A DNA stretch of 18,301 nt from an uncultured Gallionellaceae bacterium (GCA_937873435.1 CALMWM010000640.1:1-18301); one strand, 5' to 3'; counted from the stretch's first letter, positions 6,574 through 14,231 are shown. Translations and numbers: made by a program. The notes: generated by a model not told the origin, from the sequence alone.

Positions 6574-7458
6574 TCAACCTGTTTCCGCCAACAGCGCCGC
6601 AATCATCCTTTCCGCCTGCCCCAGATAGCCGCCCCCGAACAGGTTGAAGTGGTTGAGGACATGGTAGAGGTTGTACAGCGCCTTGCGGGTAGCGTAGCCG
6701 GGATCCAGCGGGTAGCTTTCGCGATAGGCGGCATAAAAATCCGCAGAGAATCCGCCGAACAGTTCTGTCATCGCAAGATCGGCCTCGCGGTCGCCGTAAT
6801 ACACCGCCGGATCGAAGATCACCGGATGACCCGCCGCATCGAAAGCCGCGTTGCCGCCCCACAAGTCGCCGTGCAATAGCGACGGTAGCGGCAGGTAATT
6901 CGCGAAGAATTGCGGCAGCCGGTCAAGCAGCTTTCCCCCTTCCCGTTGCAGACGCCCGCCACAGCCGTGCGCTGCCGCCAAACCCAACTGATAGCCCAGC
7001 CGCCGCTCGCGCCAAAAATCCACCCAGTCCCCGCTCCAGGTATTGATTTGCGGCGTGGCGCCGATGGTGTTGTCGCGCCGCCAGCCGAATTGCGCGGCAT
7101 TGCTGCGGTGCAGCGCGGCCAGTTGGGTTCCCAGGCGTTGCGCCCCGCCGCGCCCGGCTGCGGCGAATTCGATGTATTCGAGCACCAGAAAGGCGCTGCC
7201 GCCGGCGTTGCCCAGGCAAACCGGCTGCGGCACGCGGATCGCACCGCTGCTTGCCAGTTCGCGCAGGCCATCCGCTTCCGCATCGAACATCGGCAAGTGT
7301 TCGGTGCCGTTGGTCTTGACGAAATAGCGCCGACCGCCGCCTTCCAGAACATACGCCTGGTTGATACAGCCTCCGCCCGCACTGTGCCGCGCCGCAACGG
7401 AGAAAGGCGCGCCGCTGGCAGCGGCGATGCTCTCTGCGACGGTGTTCCATAAATCCAT
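6574..7458 (-). CDS. Fructosamine kinase family protein
   Basis: A 294-residue kinase of the fructosamine/ketosamine-3-kinase family, which phosphorylates sugar-derived adducts on proteins and amines so that they decompose (protein deglycation). Seen motifs: GGGCINQAY as the nucleotide loop, the ATP-binding K48 in YFVKTN, the catalytic loop HGDLWGGN with D198, and the metal-binding D216 in FDPAVYYGDREADLAM, plus the NTIG and W-rich NTWSGDWVDFW stretches typical of the family. Length fits the usual 290 residues when ATG 7458 is used; a TTG at 7509 would add 17 residues without homology value. No clear Shine-Dalgarno precedes ATG 7458. Monocistronic, divergent from dsrA and convergent with the dioxygenase gene. 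Bacterial substrates are mostly unproven. Confidence 0.92.
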   Translation of the reverse strand: MDLWNTVAESIAAASGAPFSVAARHSAGGGCINQAYVLEGGGRRYFVKTNGTEHLPMFDAEADGLRELASSGAIRVPQPVCLGNAGGSAFLVLEYIEFAAAGRGGAQRLGTQLAALHRSNAAQFGWRRDNTIGATPQINTWSGDWVDFWRERRLGYQLGLAAAHGCGGRLQREGGKLLDRLPQFFANYLPLPSLLHGDLWGGNAAFDAAGHPVIFDPAVYYGDREADLAMTELFGGFSADFYAAYRESYPLDPGYATRKALYNLYHVLNHFNLFGGGYLGQAERMIAALLAETG

Positions 7459-7523
7459 ATCCGACTGGCGCCCGGCTAAGTGTGGTTGCGAAGAATTGTA
7501 TGACAACAATATAGCGTTTATTA

Positions 7524-7542
7524 ATTTTCCGAACCGGAAAAT
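7524..7542. promoter_or_regulatory. Dyad operator candidate upstream of dsrA
   Basis: Perfect inverted repeat ATTTTCCG-AAC-CGGAAAAT, with eight-base arms and a three-base spacer. It ends five bases before the predicted dsrA -35 element and is centred about 50 bases upstream of the likely transcription start, a normal activator position. It also lies 66 bases before the fructosamine kinase start on the other strand. I do not recognise the regulator. Confidence 0.5.
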
Positions 7543-7547
7543 ATTTC

Positions 7548-7577
7548 TTGATTGTTTTTCTCGGGTATTGCTATACT
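7548..7577 (+). promoter_or_regulatory. Predicted sigma-70 promoter of dsrA
   Basis: TTGATT (7548-7553) and TATACT (7572-7577) with an 18-base spacer are close matches to the -35 and -10 consensus. A start near 7584 leaves a leader of about 97 bases before the dsrA ATG, which has a good AAGGAG site. Confidence 0.6.
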
Positions 7578-7680
7578 GATTCTAACTGCTAAAGATGCTC
7601 TATCAGGCAGTATCATTTTTTCGTTAAAAGCCGGTGACCTGGCATTACCGTGGATTCTGCATCAGACTAAGGAGATAGAC

Positions 7681-8979
7681 ATGTCAAAGCCATTACCTGA
7701 AACCCCCATGCTCGACCAGTTGGAAAGCGGCCCGTGGCCCAGCTTTGTAACCGGCCTGAAGCGTCTTGCCAAAGACAACGACATGATGGTCGACCTGCTC
7801 GGCCAACTGGAAACTTCCTACAAAACCAAGAAAGGTTACTGGAAGGGCGGCACCGTCGGCGTATTCGGCTACGGCGGCGGGGTAATCCCGCGCTTCACCG
7901 AGCTCAAGGACGAGAACGACAAACCCTTGTTCCCCGCTGCCGCCGAATTCCATACCCTACGCATTCAGCCGGCAGCCGGTATGCACTACACCACCGACCT
8001 GCTGCGCAAGATGTGCGATGTGTGGGAACGGCATGGTTCCGGCTTGATCGCCTTCCACGGGCAGTCCGGCGACATCATGTTCCAGGGTGCGACCACCGCC
8101 AACGTCCAACCGGCCTTCGATGAACTCAACGAAATGGGCTTCGACCTGGGCGGTGCCGGCCCTGCGGTGCGCACCTCGATGGCCTGCGTCGGTGCCGCGC
8201 GCTGCGAGCAGTCCTGCTATGACGAAGCGCGTGCCCTGCGCACGGTGGTCAACACCTTCCTCGACGACATGCACCGCCCGGCGCTGCCGTACAAGTTCAA
8301 GTTCAAGTTCTCCGGCTGCCCCAACGACTGCGTGAACTCCATCCAGCGCTCCGACATGGCCGTCATCGGTACCTGGCGCGACAACATCCAGACCGACGAC
8401 GCGCTGGGCAAGGCGTGGTTCGCCAAGCACGGCGCGAAGGAACTGGTCAACGACGTGATCAGCCGCTGCCCGACCAAGGCTATCACCCTGGTGGATACCA
8501 AGGACGTTTCCAAGGCAGAGGGTATTTCCAGCGTCGCGCTGAATGGCACCCAGAGCCTGGAGATCAGCAACCACGACTGCGTGCGCTGTATGCACTGCGT
8601 CAACGTGATGACCGGCGCACTGGCCCCCGGCAAGGACAAGGGCGTGACCATCCTGATCGGCGGCAAGAGCGTGCTGAAGATCGGCGCGACCATGGGCACC
8701 GTGGTGATACCGTTCATGAAGCTGGAATCCGACGAGGATTACGAGCGCCTGGTGGAGATCGCCCAGAACACTATCGACTTCTTCGCTGAAAACGCGCTGG
8801 AGCACGAGCGTACCGGCGAGATGATCGACCGTATCGGCCTGGTCAACTTCCTCGAAGGCATCGGCGTCGATGTCGATCCCAACATGATCCTCCATCCGCG
8901 CTCCAACCCCTATGTCCGCATGGACGGCTGGGACGAGGAAGTGGAGAAGGCCAACGAGCGCAAGGCCAGGGCGGCCTGA
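7681..8979 (+). CDS. dsrA: Dissimilatory sulfite reductase alpha subunit, oxidative (reverse) type
   Basis: A 432-residue siroheme enzyme subunit. In rDsr, the cytoplasmic DsrAB complex releases sulfite from DsrC-bound sulfur during sulfur oxidation. The siroheme-coupled [4Fe-4S] cysteines are all present: C169 and C175 (C-x5-C), C213 and C217 (SGCPNDC). The inserted ferredoxin domain has C263 (SRCPTKA), C300, C303 and C306 (CVRCMHC). The KGYWKGGTVGVFGYGGG and ERHGSGLIAFHGQSGDIMF stretches agree with sulfur-oxidiser DsrA as I recall it, and the long insert of sulfate-reducer DsrA (near PNAGAHSGRDWGKF) is absent. ATG 7681 has AAGGAG six bases upstream. It is monocistronic: no dsrB or any dsrEFHCMKLJOP gene follows, and a terminator closes the unit. 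Confidence 0.95.
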   Translation: MSKPLPETPMLDQLESGPWPSFVTGLKRLAKDNDMMVDLLGQLETSYKTKKGYWKGGTVGVFGYGGGVIPRFTELKDENDKPLFPAAAEFHTLRIQPAAGMHYTTDLLRKMCDVWERHGSGLIAFHGQSGDIMFQGATTANVQPAFDELNEMGFDLGGAGPAVRTSMACVGAARCEQSCYDEARALRTVVNTFLDDMHRPALPYKFKFKFSGCPNDCVNSIQRSDMAVIGTWRDNIQTDDALGKAWFAKHGAKELVNDVISRCPTKAITLVDTKDVSKAEGISSVALNGTQSLEISNHDCVRCMHCVNVMTGALAPGKDKGVTILIGGKSVLKIGATMGTVVIPFMKLESDEDYERLVEIAQNTIDFFAENALEHERTGEMIDRIGLVNFLEGIGVDVDPNMILHPRSNPYVRMDGWDEEVEKANERKARAA

Positions 8980-9006
8980 TAGCGCCGCAATATAACGCGC
9001 GCGAAT

Positions 9007-9041
9007 AAAAAGCCCGTCGCGGCATCGCGGCGGGCTTTTTT
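9007..9041. terminator. Bidirectional intrinsic terminator between dsrA and the histidine kinase
   Basis: Ten-base-pair GC stem GCCCGTCGCG/CGCGGCGGGC (one G-U wobble) with a GCAT loop, flanked by five A residues on the left and six T residues on the right. It therefore works for dsrA on the plus strand and for the histidine kinase operon on the minus strand. Confidence 0.93.
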
Positions 9042-9066
9042 ACGTCATGTGAAACCAGCCCCCGGT

Positions 9067-10683
9067 TCAGCAGGTTTCAGTTTGTCCGGTAGCCTCCACC
9101 AAAGGCAGCCTTACCGTGAAACACGCGCCGGCTTCGCTATTGGCGGCTGCGATGGTGCCGTCCATATTACGTTCGACGATGGTTTTGCTCATGTACAGGC
9201 CGATGCCGCTACCCATCTCCTTGCTGGTGAAATATGGGTCGAAAATCCTGCTCAGGATATCGCCGGGGATGCCGCCGCCATTGTCCTCGATCTCGAATAC
9301 CCCCCACTTGCCTTCGGCGGAAATGCGCAGCGAGATCCGCCCAACTCCGACGCCGTGCTGCAGGATGGCCTCCTTGGCGTTGCTCAACAGGTTGAGGACG
9401 ACCTGGGAAAACTGGTTGGGATGGCCATGGACGAGCAAGCCGCGGGCAAAATCAATCTCGACCTTGATCTGTTGATTGTCGAGGGCGGGTCCGATGATGC
9501 CTAGCGACTGCTTGACCGCATCGGCAATGTCGAAATCGCAGGTCAATTGGTCGGGGCGGAAGAAATTGCGGAAATCGTCGATAGTGCTCGACATGCGCTG
9601 GATCACCTGCATCGCTTTGGTGCTGGTCTGCTCCATCTGCTCGTTGGTGAGCAGGCCATCGCGGAAATCGTAGCGCAGGTTTTGGACGATCAGCCCGAGC
9701 GTGTTAAGCGGCTGGCGCCACTGGTGGGCGATGTTGTGCACCATTTCGCCCATCGCGGCAAGGCGCGATTGCTGGATCAGCAAATGGTCTTTTTCGCGAT
9801 TTTTTTCGACTTCCTCGCCGACGCGCTGCTCCAGCCCCACGTTCAACTCATGGAGTTGTTCTTCGGCATGTTGGCGGATTTCGATCTGCTGCTGGAGATC
9901 GGCGTTGGCGGCCATCAGTTCGGTGCTTCGCTGCTGCACCATATCTTCAAGATGCAGGCGATAGCGGTCGATGGCCTGGTCGCGATCGCCTATGGTTTCC
10001 AGCATGAGATTGAAGCCCTCGCCCAGCATCCCGAGTTCGTCCTTGCTGCGCACCGCGGCGCGCAGCGAGTAATCGCTCTCCTCGGTAACCCGTTTCATCA
10101 ACCCGGAAAGCTCATGGATAGGCCGGGTGATCGCTTTCTGGAAACGCGCGAAGAGGATCGAAGCCGCCGCCATGGCGATCAGGATGGCGCCGCTGAACAT
10201 CCCGAGCTGTTCCAGAATCTGCCGGTAATCGCCGGACATGTCGCGCTGGATGTAGAGGGTGCCAATGTTTTGCCCGTCGAAATCCAGGGACTTGGTCAGC
10301 CCGAGCTGTCCATCGAAAAATAGATATTTGCCGGGCGCGGGTTCGGCATGGTGCTCGAACGTCATCTCGTCGCGGACGAAGTGTGCCTGCAGTTCTCCTG
10401 ACTTATAGCGGATCGCGGCATACTGGATGGCCGGTTCGGCACGCAACTGCGCCAGCACCTCGCCTGCGGTCTTGTCGTCGCCGAAGAGCACGGCATGAGC
10501 GGAATTGTCGCTGATAAATCCGGCATGAACCCTGAGTGCCGCCAGCGCGCTCTCCCGCTTCTCCAGCCACAGCACGCCCGCCAGCATGACGGTCATCAAC
10601 ACGATCGCCAGCGCGGCAACCGTCAAGCCGACGACGGTCAGCTTGCGCTTGATCGGCAGATCGTCCAGTTTGAAGAGTTTCAT
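9067..10683 (-). CDS. Membrane sensor histidine kinase with CHASE8-like periplasmic domain
   Basis: A 538-residue kinase. Order of parts: TM1 (about 17-40), periplasmic domain (41-158) with the YfiN/CHASE8-like run HAGFISDNSAHAVLFGDD, TM2 (160-179), HAMP (180-232), coiled coil (235-300), dimerisation domain with H320 in the AHQWRQPLN H-box, N-box N431/N435 (NLLSNAKEA), G1 (DNGGGIP, near 468) and G2 (GSGIGLYMSK, 491-500). It should autophosphorylate at H320 and pass phosphate to a response regulator, but none is encoded here. Its ATG directly follows the stop of the yfiR-like gene with no gap, so they are co-translated and very likely interact in the periplasm. Last gene of the TonB receptor - YfiR - kinase operon; the ligand is unknown. 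Confidence 0.92.
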   Translation of the reverse strand: MKLFKLDDLPIKRKLTVVGLTVAALAIVLMTVMLAGVLWLEKRESALAALRVHAGFISDNSAHAVLFGDDKTAGEVLAQLRAEPAIQYAAIRYKSGELQAHFVRDEMTFEHHAEPAPGKYLFFDGQLGLTKSLDFDGQNIGTLYIQRDMSGDYRQILEQLGMFSGAILIAMAAASILFARFQKAITRPIHELSGLMKRVTEESDYSLRAAVRSKDELGMLGEGFNLMLETIGDRDQAIDRYRLHLEDMVQQRSTELMAANADLQQQIEIRQHAEEQLHELNVGLEQRVGEEVEKNREKDHLLIQQSRLAAMGEMVHNIAHQWRQPLNTLGLIVQNLRYDFRDGLLTNEQMEQTSTKAMQVIQRMSSTIDDFRNFFRPDQLTCDFDIADAVKQSLGIIGPALDNQQIKVEIDFARGLLVHGHPNQFSQVVLNLLSNAKEAILQHGVGVGRISLRISAEGKWGVFEIEDNGGGIPGDILSRIFDPYFTSKEMGSGIGLYMSKTIVERNMDGTIAAANSEAGACFTVRLPLVEATGQTETC

Positions 10684-11256
10684 CTACTCCACCATCCTGC
10701 CCAGGGAAAGCAGCTTGGAACTGATCCTGAGTCCGCTGCGGCGTACCGCCGGATAATTGATTTCGAAGCGGACTTTTTCGCCATCCTGGTAAAAATTGAA
10801 CATCGCCCCGCGCCGCGCGTAGCCTTCGCTGTCGCCGACCACCAGCACCCCGCGCCCTTGGGTGAGCGCCAGGATACGCTCCAGGCGACGGTCTTCCGAT
10901 TCGGCGACGAACACCATATCGCAATCCGCCAATTTCGAGGAGGCATCGGGATAGACCAGCACCAGCCTGCGCTCACCCACGGTTTTGTCCTTGATGGCTT
11001 CCAGCGCGCCGGTCACCGCGCTTTTTCCGAGTGGGCAGAACTGCAAAACCGGTTTGCCTTCCGGCCAGTCGATGAATTTAGCGAAATTATAAAGGTAGGC
11101 CGCCTTGATCTCATATTCGGTATAGGGAGCGGCACTGGCCGGCAAGACCTGGGCACACAGGCAAAAAAGCAGCACCCACGCTTGCAGCGCCGGCTGAGGA
11201 AAGCGAAAAGAATCTAAAGCGCCCGTTAGAGCGCTCCCGATTCGGAGCTTGGACAC
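10684..11256 (-). CDS. YfiR family periplasmic protein (DUF4154)
   Basis: A 190-residue exported protein: signal peptide with hydrophobic core about 25-40 and probable cleavage after ASA (residue 43), then the YfiR/DUF4154 domain beginning EIKAAYLYNFAKFIDWP, with C74 (QFCPLGK) and C112 (LADCDM) placed like the first disulfide of YfiR, and the closing FEINYPAVRRSGLRISSKLLSLGR. In Pseudomonas aeruginosa, YfiR binds and represses the diguanylate cyclase YfiN in the periplasm. Here the next gene is a histidine kinase with a YfiN-like sensor domain, so a similar inhibitory partnership is likely. The GTG start at 11256 has GGAG seven bases upstream and lies 12 bases after the receptor stop. The second YfiR cysteine pair is absent. 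Confidence 0.92.
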   Translation of the reverse strand: MSKLRIGSALTGALDSFRFPQPALQAWVLLFCLCAQVLPASAAPYTEYEIKAAYLYNFAKFIDWPEGKPVLQFCPLGKSAVTGALEAIKDKTVGERRLVLVYPDASSKLADCDMVFVAESEDRRLERILALTQGRGVLVVGDSEGYARRGAMFNFYQDGEKVRFEINYPAVRRSGLRISSKLLSLGRMVE

Positions 11257-11268
11257 GATGCGTCTCCG

Positions 11269-13260
11269 TCAATAACGCCAGGTCACCGAACCGAAAATGC
11301 TGCGCGGTACTTCGGTAGAACTGGGGGTTTCCAGCGGCACGAACTCGGTGTGCTGCGAGTCGAGCAGATTGCGCGCCGCCAAGCCGAATTCCAGTGCGCG
11401 GCTGGCGCGCCAGCGCACTTGCAGGTCGGCGCGGGTATAGGCCGGCAGATTCTGGGCCGTCAGCGCGCTGCGGTAATACAGCGACGCACCGTAATACAAA
11501 TCACGGTTCGCCTGGTATTGACCATGCAGTTGCCACTGGTCGGCGGTTGAGTCACCTTCACGAGGGGCGCCCGACACGCTGCCGCCGGATTTCAGGTTGA
11601 TCGCCAGCGCCAGGCGGGTATACGAACCCTTAAGCGTCCAGCGCTCATCGATCCGCCAGTTGCCGGCCAGTTCCAGCCCCCGGCTGCGCGCCACGGCTGC
11701 GTTGCTGTAAAGACTGCCGACCACCAAGTGCGGCGGCAAAGGGCTGTTTTCGAAATACGGTCTCATCGGAATTGCGGTACCAAGGTCGCTGTATTCGTTG
11801 TAAAAAGCCGTTGCATCGAGGGTCAGGCTGTTACCGAAATGGGTACGGTAACCGGCTTCGTAGGAAAGCACTTTTTCAGCGTCGAGCTGGTCATTGCCGA
11901 AAATGCTCACCAGCGTGCCCGGAGCTGCGGCGACATTAATGCGTGCATTCATTTCGGCGAGGGTTGGAGTGCGCACGGCACGGGAAACCGCCGTCCAGGC
12001 TGTTTGGCGCGGGTCGATCTGCCACAGCAGGCGCAGGTTGGGCTGGATTTCCAGTCCGGTATAGTCGTTATGCTCGAATTTGGAGCCCAGGGTTAATCGC
12101 AAGTTATGCGCCAGCGCGATCTCATCCTGAACAAAGACATTTAGCAGAGTATCGGTGTTCCGGGCGGGATTAAGGGAAAACTGGAAGGTATCCTCGAATT
12201 CGCCGTCGTTACGGCGGAAGCCGGCGCCCCAGACAACGTCGTGGCGTTCGCCTATCCGAAAACGATGCTGGAAATCGAGGTCGTAAGTGCTGCGCTGCTC
12301 GCGGCTTTGCACGTCGCCGCGATGGTAATGATCCCAGTAGAATTGCAGCGTCCACTCATCGTTCGCCGATAGCGCGCGGTTCCAGCGCAACAGCAGGTTC
12401 TGCCCGGATACGCCGGTGTTGAAATCGAGCGGCGAGATATAGGGCGGCGCGAGCGCAACGGAATAATTTGTGTGGTCGGCGTTGCCGTCGTAGGCGTCGC
12501 CCTGCACCGTGAACGTATCGCCGCCGGGGATGCGCCAGTCGCCGCGAAAACCGGCCTGCTGGATGTCCATCCCGTCGTGGGCGGTTGCGCCCGTTGCGGT
12601 ACGGTACGGCAGCAATTCGGTGTGCTTGGCGTAAACCCGGAAATCGCCGTATTCGCCAGCGGATGCGCCGTAGCGCGCGGTGGTGCGCCGTTCCTGGTCG
12701 CCGATACCGCCCGAGAGCATAACGCCGTGGGTTGCCGCGGCATCCTTGGTGATGATGTTGACCACGCCGTTGGTCGCATTGGCTCCCCACAGCGTACCGC
12801 CGGAACCGCGGATGATTTCGATGCGTTCGACATCTTCCAGCGGGGTATCCAGCGTGTCCCAAAGCACCCCACCGAAGGCGGGGGTATACACGGCCCTGCC
12901 GTCGAGCAGCACCAGCAGCTTGTTGCTGAAACGGCTGCCGAAGCCGCGGACGCCGACTGCCGTGGTGCTGGCATCAATCTGGTTGACCTGCACGCCGGGC
13001 GCCAGGCGCAGCAACTCGGCGAGGCTGGTCATGCCGGAACGGCGAATGTCTTCCTGGCTGATAACGAAGACCGCCGCTGCCGCGTCTTCCAGCTTTTGCG
13101 GCTTTTTCGACACCGAAGTCACCTGGGTTTGCGCCAGCTGCTCCAGGCTAAGGTCGGTCAATTCCTGCGCGGCGGCAACCGCCGGTCGGATCTGCGGCAC
13201 GCCGAGCAGCAACGCAGCAAAGATAGGCAATAATTTTCCAGGCACGGCACGGAAATTCAT
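11269..13260 (-). CDS. TonB-dependent outer-membrane receptor
   Basis: A 663-residue receptor: signal peptide (about 1-30), short N-terminal segment SLEQLAQTQVTSVSKKPQ that includes the TonB-box region, plug domain (about 58-175: VFVISQEDIRRSGMTSLAELLRLAPGV in pieces, VRGFGSRF, LLDGRAVYTPAFGGV, VERIEIIRGSGG, NATNGVVNIITK), then a 22-strand-type barrel ending with the aromatic FGSVTWRY. It takes up a scarce ligand using TonB/ExbBD energy; similarity to BtuB/colicin-receptor-type sequences is general and does not fix the ligand. There is no STN signalling domain, so signalling probably goes through the cotranslated YfiR and kinase. ATG 13260 has AGGGAG upstream. First gene of the operon. Confidence 0.92.
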   Translation of the reverse strand: MNFRAVPGKLLPIFAALLLGVPQIRPAVAAAQELTDLSLEQLAQTQVTSVSKKPQKLEDAAAAVFVISQEDIRRSGMTSLAELLRLAPGVQVNQIDASTTAVGVRGFGSRFSNKLLVLLDGRAVYTPAFGGVLWDTLDTPLEDVERIEIIRGSGGTLWGANATNGVVNIITKDAAATHGVMLSGGIGDQERRTTARYGASAGEYGDFRVYAKHTELLPYRTATGATAHDGMDIQQAGFRGDWRIPGGDTFTVQGDAYDGNADHTNYSVALAPPYISPLDFNTGVSGQNLLLRWNRALSANDEWTLQFYWDHYHRGDVQSREQRSTYDLDFQHRFRIGERHDVVWGAGFRRNDGEFEDTFQFSLNPARNTDTLLNVFVQDEIALAHNLRLTLGSKFEHNDYTGLEIQPNLRLLWQIDPRQTAWTAVSRAVRTPTLAEMNARINVAAAPGTLVSIFGNDQLDAEKVLSYEAGYRTHFGNSLTLDATAFYNEYSDLGTAIPMRPYFENSPLPPHLVVGSLYSNAAVARSRGLELAGNWRIDERWTLKGSYTRLALAINLKSGGSVSGAPREGDSTADQWQLHGQYQANRDLYYGASLYYRSALTAQNLPAYTRADLQVRWRASRALEFGLAARNLLDSQHTEFVPLETPSSTEVPRSIFGSVTWRY

Positions 13261-13310
13261 AGGAAAGCTCCCTCAAAACGCGGAGATTGTCGAGAAGAAT
13301 TGATGGTCAC

Positions 13311-13357
13311 ATTATATCGCTAATTTTTCACCCCCGCGCCCTTATTTGGCGGGGGTG
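13311..13357 (-). promoter_or_regulatory. Promoter region of the TonB receptor operon with GC-rich dyad
   Basis: A perfect TATAAT on the minus strand (13311-13316) lies about 50 bases before the receptor ATG. Where the -35 should be there is instead a perfect nine-base-pair inverted repeat CACCCCCGC/GCGGGGGTG (13329-13337 and 13349-13357, 11-base loop). No T-tract follows on either strand, so it is not a terminator. A poor -35 plus an overlapping dyad suggests activator or repressor control. Confidence 0.45.
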
Positions 13358-13488
13358 GCAGGGCGAAAAGCAGCCGTAAGCGTTGTTTTACGGACGGTAG
13401 CGGTTTCGCAAGAGTGGGGTTGGATTGATGTTCTAGGCGGTTTGCCGTAGCCAGGGCAGGCAAGTACCAGGTAAAGCATGTTTGGTAC

Positions 13489-13514
13489 GGCGCAAGCCTT
13501 TTAAGGATTGCGCC
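13489..13514. terminator. Hairpin downstream of the toxin-antitoxin operon
   Basis: Long hairpin GGCGCAA/TTGCGCC with an inner CCTT/AAGG pairing and one G-A mismatch, starting 11 bases after the antitoxin stop on the minus strand. There is no U-tract, so it may be a weak terminator or an RNA-stabilising structure. A smaller CCGTAA/TTACGG hairpin lies at 13374-13393. Confidence 0.4.
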
Positions 13515-13524
13515 CTGCGCGGGC

Positions 13525-13848
13525 TTAGTCGAGCGCCGCCAATGCCGCCTCGGGGGCTTTATCCAGCACCTTGAGCAACGCCTTGGCCGCGCCGGTCGGA
13601 CAGCGCTTGCCTTGTTCCCAGTTGCGGATGGTTTCGAGTGATACGTCGATGCGTTGCGAAAACTCCGCTTGGCTCAACCCCAGGCGCTTTCTCACCCGCC
13701 GAGCGAAGCGGGCCGCGTCAAGCATGGCTTCGGTCTCATCGGCTGCTTTTTGCTTGGCGATTTCCTCCTCGGTGGTGGCATCCACACGGGCGGGGTCTAT
13801 GCGCCCCGGTGTTGCATTGGGGTCAATTGTTACGCGTATTGTCTTCAT
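13525..13848 (-). CDS. Xre-type helix-turn-helix antitoxin paired with BrnT toxin
   Basis: A 107-residue protein with a disordered, acidic N-terminal part (about 1-50) and a Cro/CI-type helix-turn-helix at about 52-95 (RVRKRLGLSQAEFSQRIDV and SLETIRNWEQGKRCPTG). The helix-turn-helix is typical of antitoxins that bind their own promoter, and the extended N-terminus is suited to wrapping the toxin. Its ATG lies inside the 3' end of the toxin gene (26-base overlap), so the pair is translationally coupled with the toxin first. Canonical BrnA antitoxins are ribbon-helix-helix proteins, making this an Xre-for-BrnA pairing. A general Xre regulator is the alternative, but the overlap argues for antitoxin. 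Confidence 0.88.
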   Translation of the reverse strand: MKTIRVTIDPNATPGRIDPARVDATTEEEIAKQKAADETEAMLDAARFARRVRKRLGLSQAEFSQRIDVSLETIRNWEQGKRCPTGAAKALLKVLDKAPEAALAALD

Positions 13849-14104
13849 AGTGCCTTACCTCTCGTTGATTGGCCTTGCGCACCGAGATGATGCGCATCGC
13901 TTCAAGGCGTGGGGTGTAGACCACCACGAACAGGCGCTGTTCGACTTTGCCCATCAGTTGATAGCGTTCTTCCCCGTAGCTGTGCCGGGTATCGGCGCGA
14001 ACGATCCGGTCGGGATCGAAAAAAGCCCGCGCCGCATAGGCGAAATCGAACCCGCGTTCGCGGAAACAGGCTTCGCTTTTGGACTCGTCCCATTCGAAAT
14101 TCAT
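13823..14104 (-). CDS. brnT: BrnT family toxin (RNase)
   Basis: A 93-residue protein with the full BrnT pattern: FEWDESKSEACFRERGFDF at the start, AARAFFDP, DTRHSYGEERYQLMGKV, LFVVVYTPR, then RIISVRKANQREVRHYE. BrnT is a small RelE-like ribonuclease that inhibits translation until bound by its antitoxin. ATG 14104 matches the family N-terminus; an in-frame ATG at 14122 (six more residues) has an AGG seven bases upstream but lies inside the operator palindrome. With the promoter predicted here, transcription would begin at or near 14104, implying a leaderless message if that promoter is right. The antitoxin follows with a 26-base overlap. Usual family motifs and catalytic-region residues are intact. 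Confidence 0.9.
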   Translation of the reverse strand: MNFEWDESKSEACFRERGFDFAYAARAFFDPDRIVRADTRHSYGEERYQLMGKVEQRLFVVVYTPRLEAMRIISVRKANQREVRHYEDNTRNN

Positions 14105-14110
14105 GGATCC

Positions 14111-14139
14111 AGTGTAGTTCATTGAACTACCTGCATCAA
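14111..14139 (-). promoter_or_regulatory. Autoregulated promoter/operator of the BrnT-Xre operon
   Basis: On the minus strand TTGATG (14134-14139), a 17-base spacer and TACACT (14111-14116) form a plausible sigma-70 promoter. The perfect palindrome GTAGTTCA-T-TGAACTAC (14114-14130) fills the spacer, so a bound antitoxin would block RNA polymerase, the usual conditional-cooperativity arrangement. Confidence 0.65.
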
Positions 14140-14231
14140 GGTGGGGGAGGAAACATACAGTTGCATCTGGCGCAATGCCCTTAAGGCTCGATCTACGCAG
14201 GCTTGACCGGTGAGATGGTATCTACCTGTGC

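Noticed and set aside
7552..7680. N-terminal extension of DsrA by 43 residues
   Set aside because: The extension runs through the predicted promoter, has no Shine-Dalgarno, and DsrA homology starts at ATG 7681, which has AAGGAG.
7957..8895. Minus-strand open frame (312 codons) opposite dsrA
   Set aside because: Antisense shadow; composition rich in H, V, D and G and no motif.
13261..13524. Riboswitch (cobalamin or cyclic di-GMP) in the leader of the TonB receptor operon
   Set aside because: Several hairpins exist but I could not find the conserved core of either riboswitch class on the minus strand.
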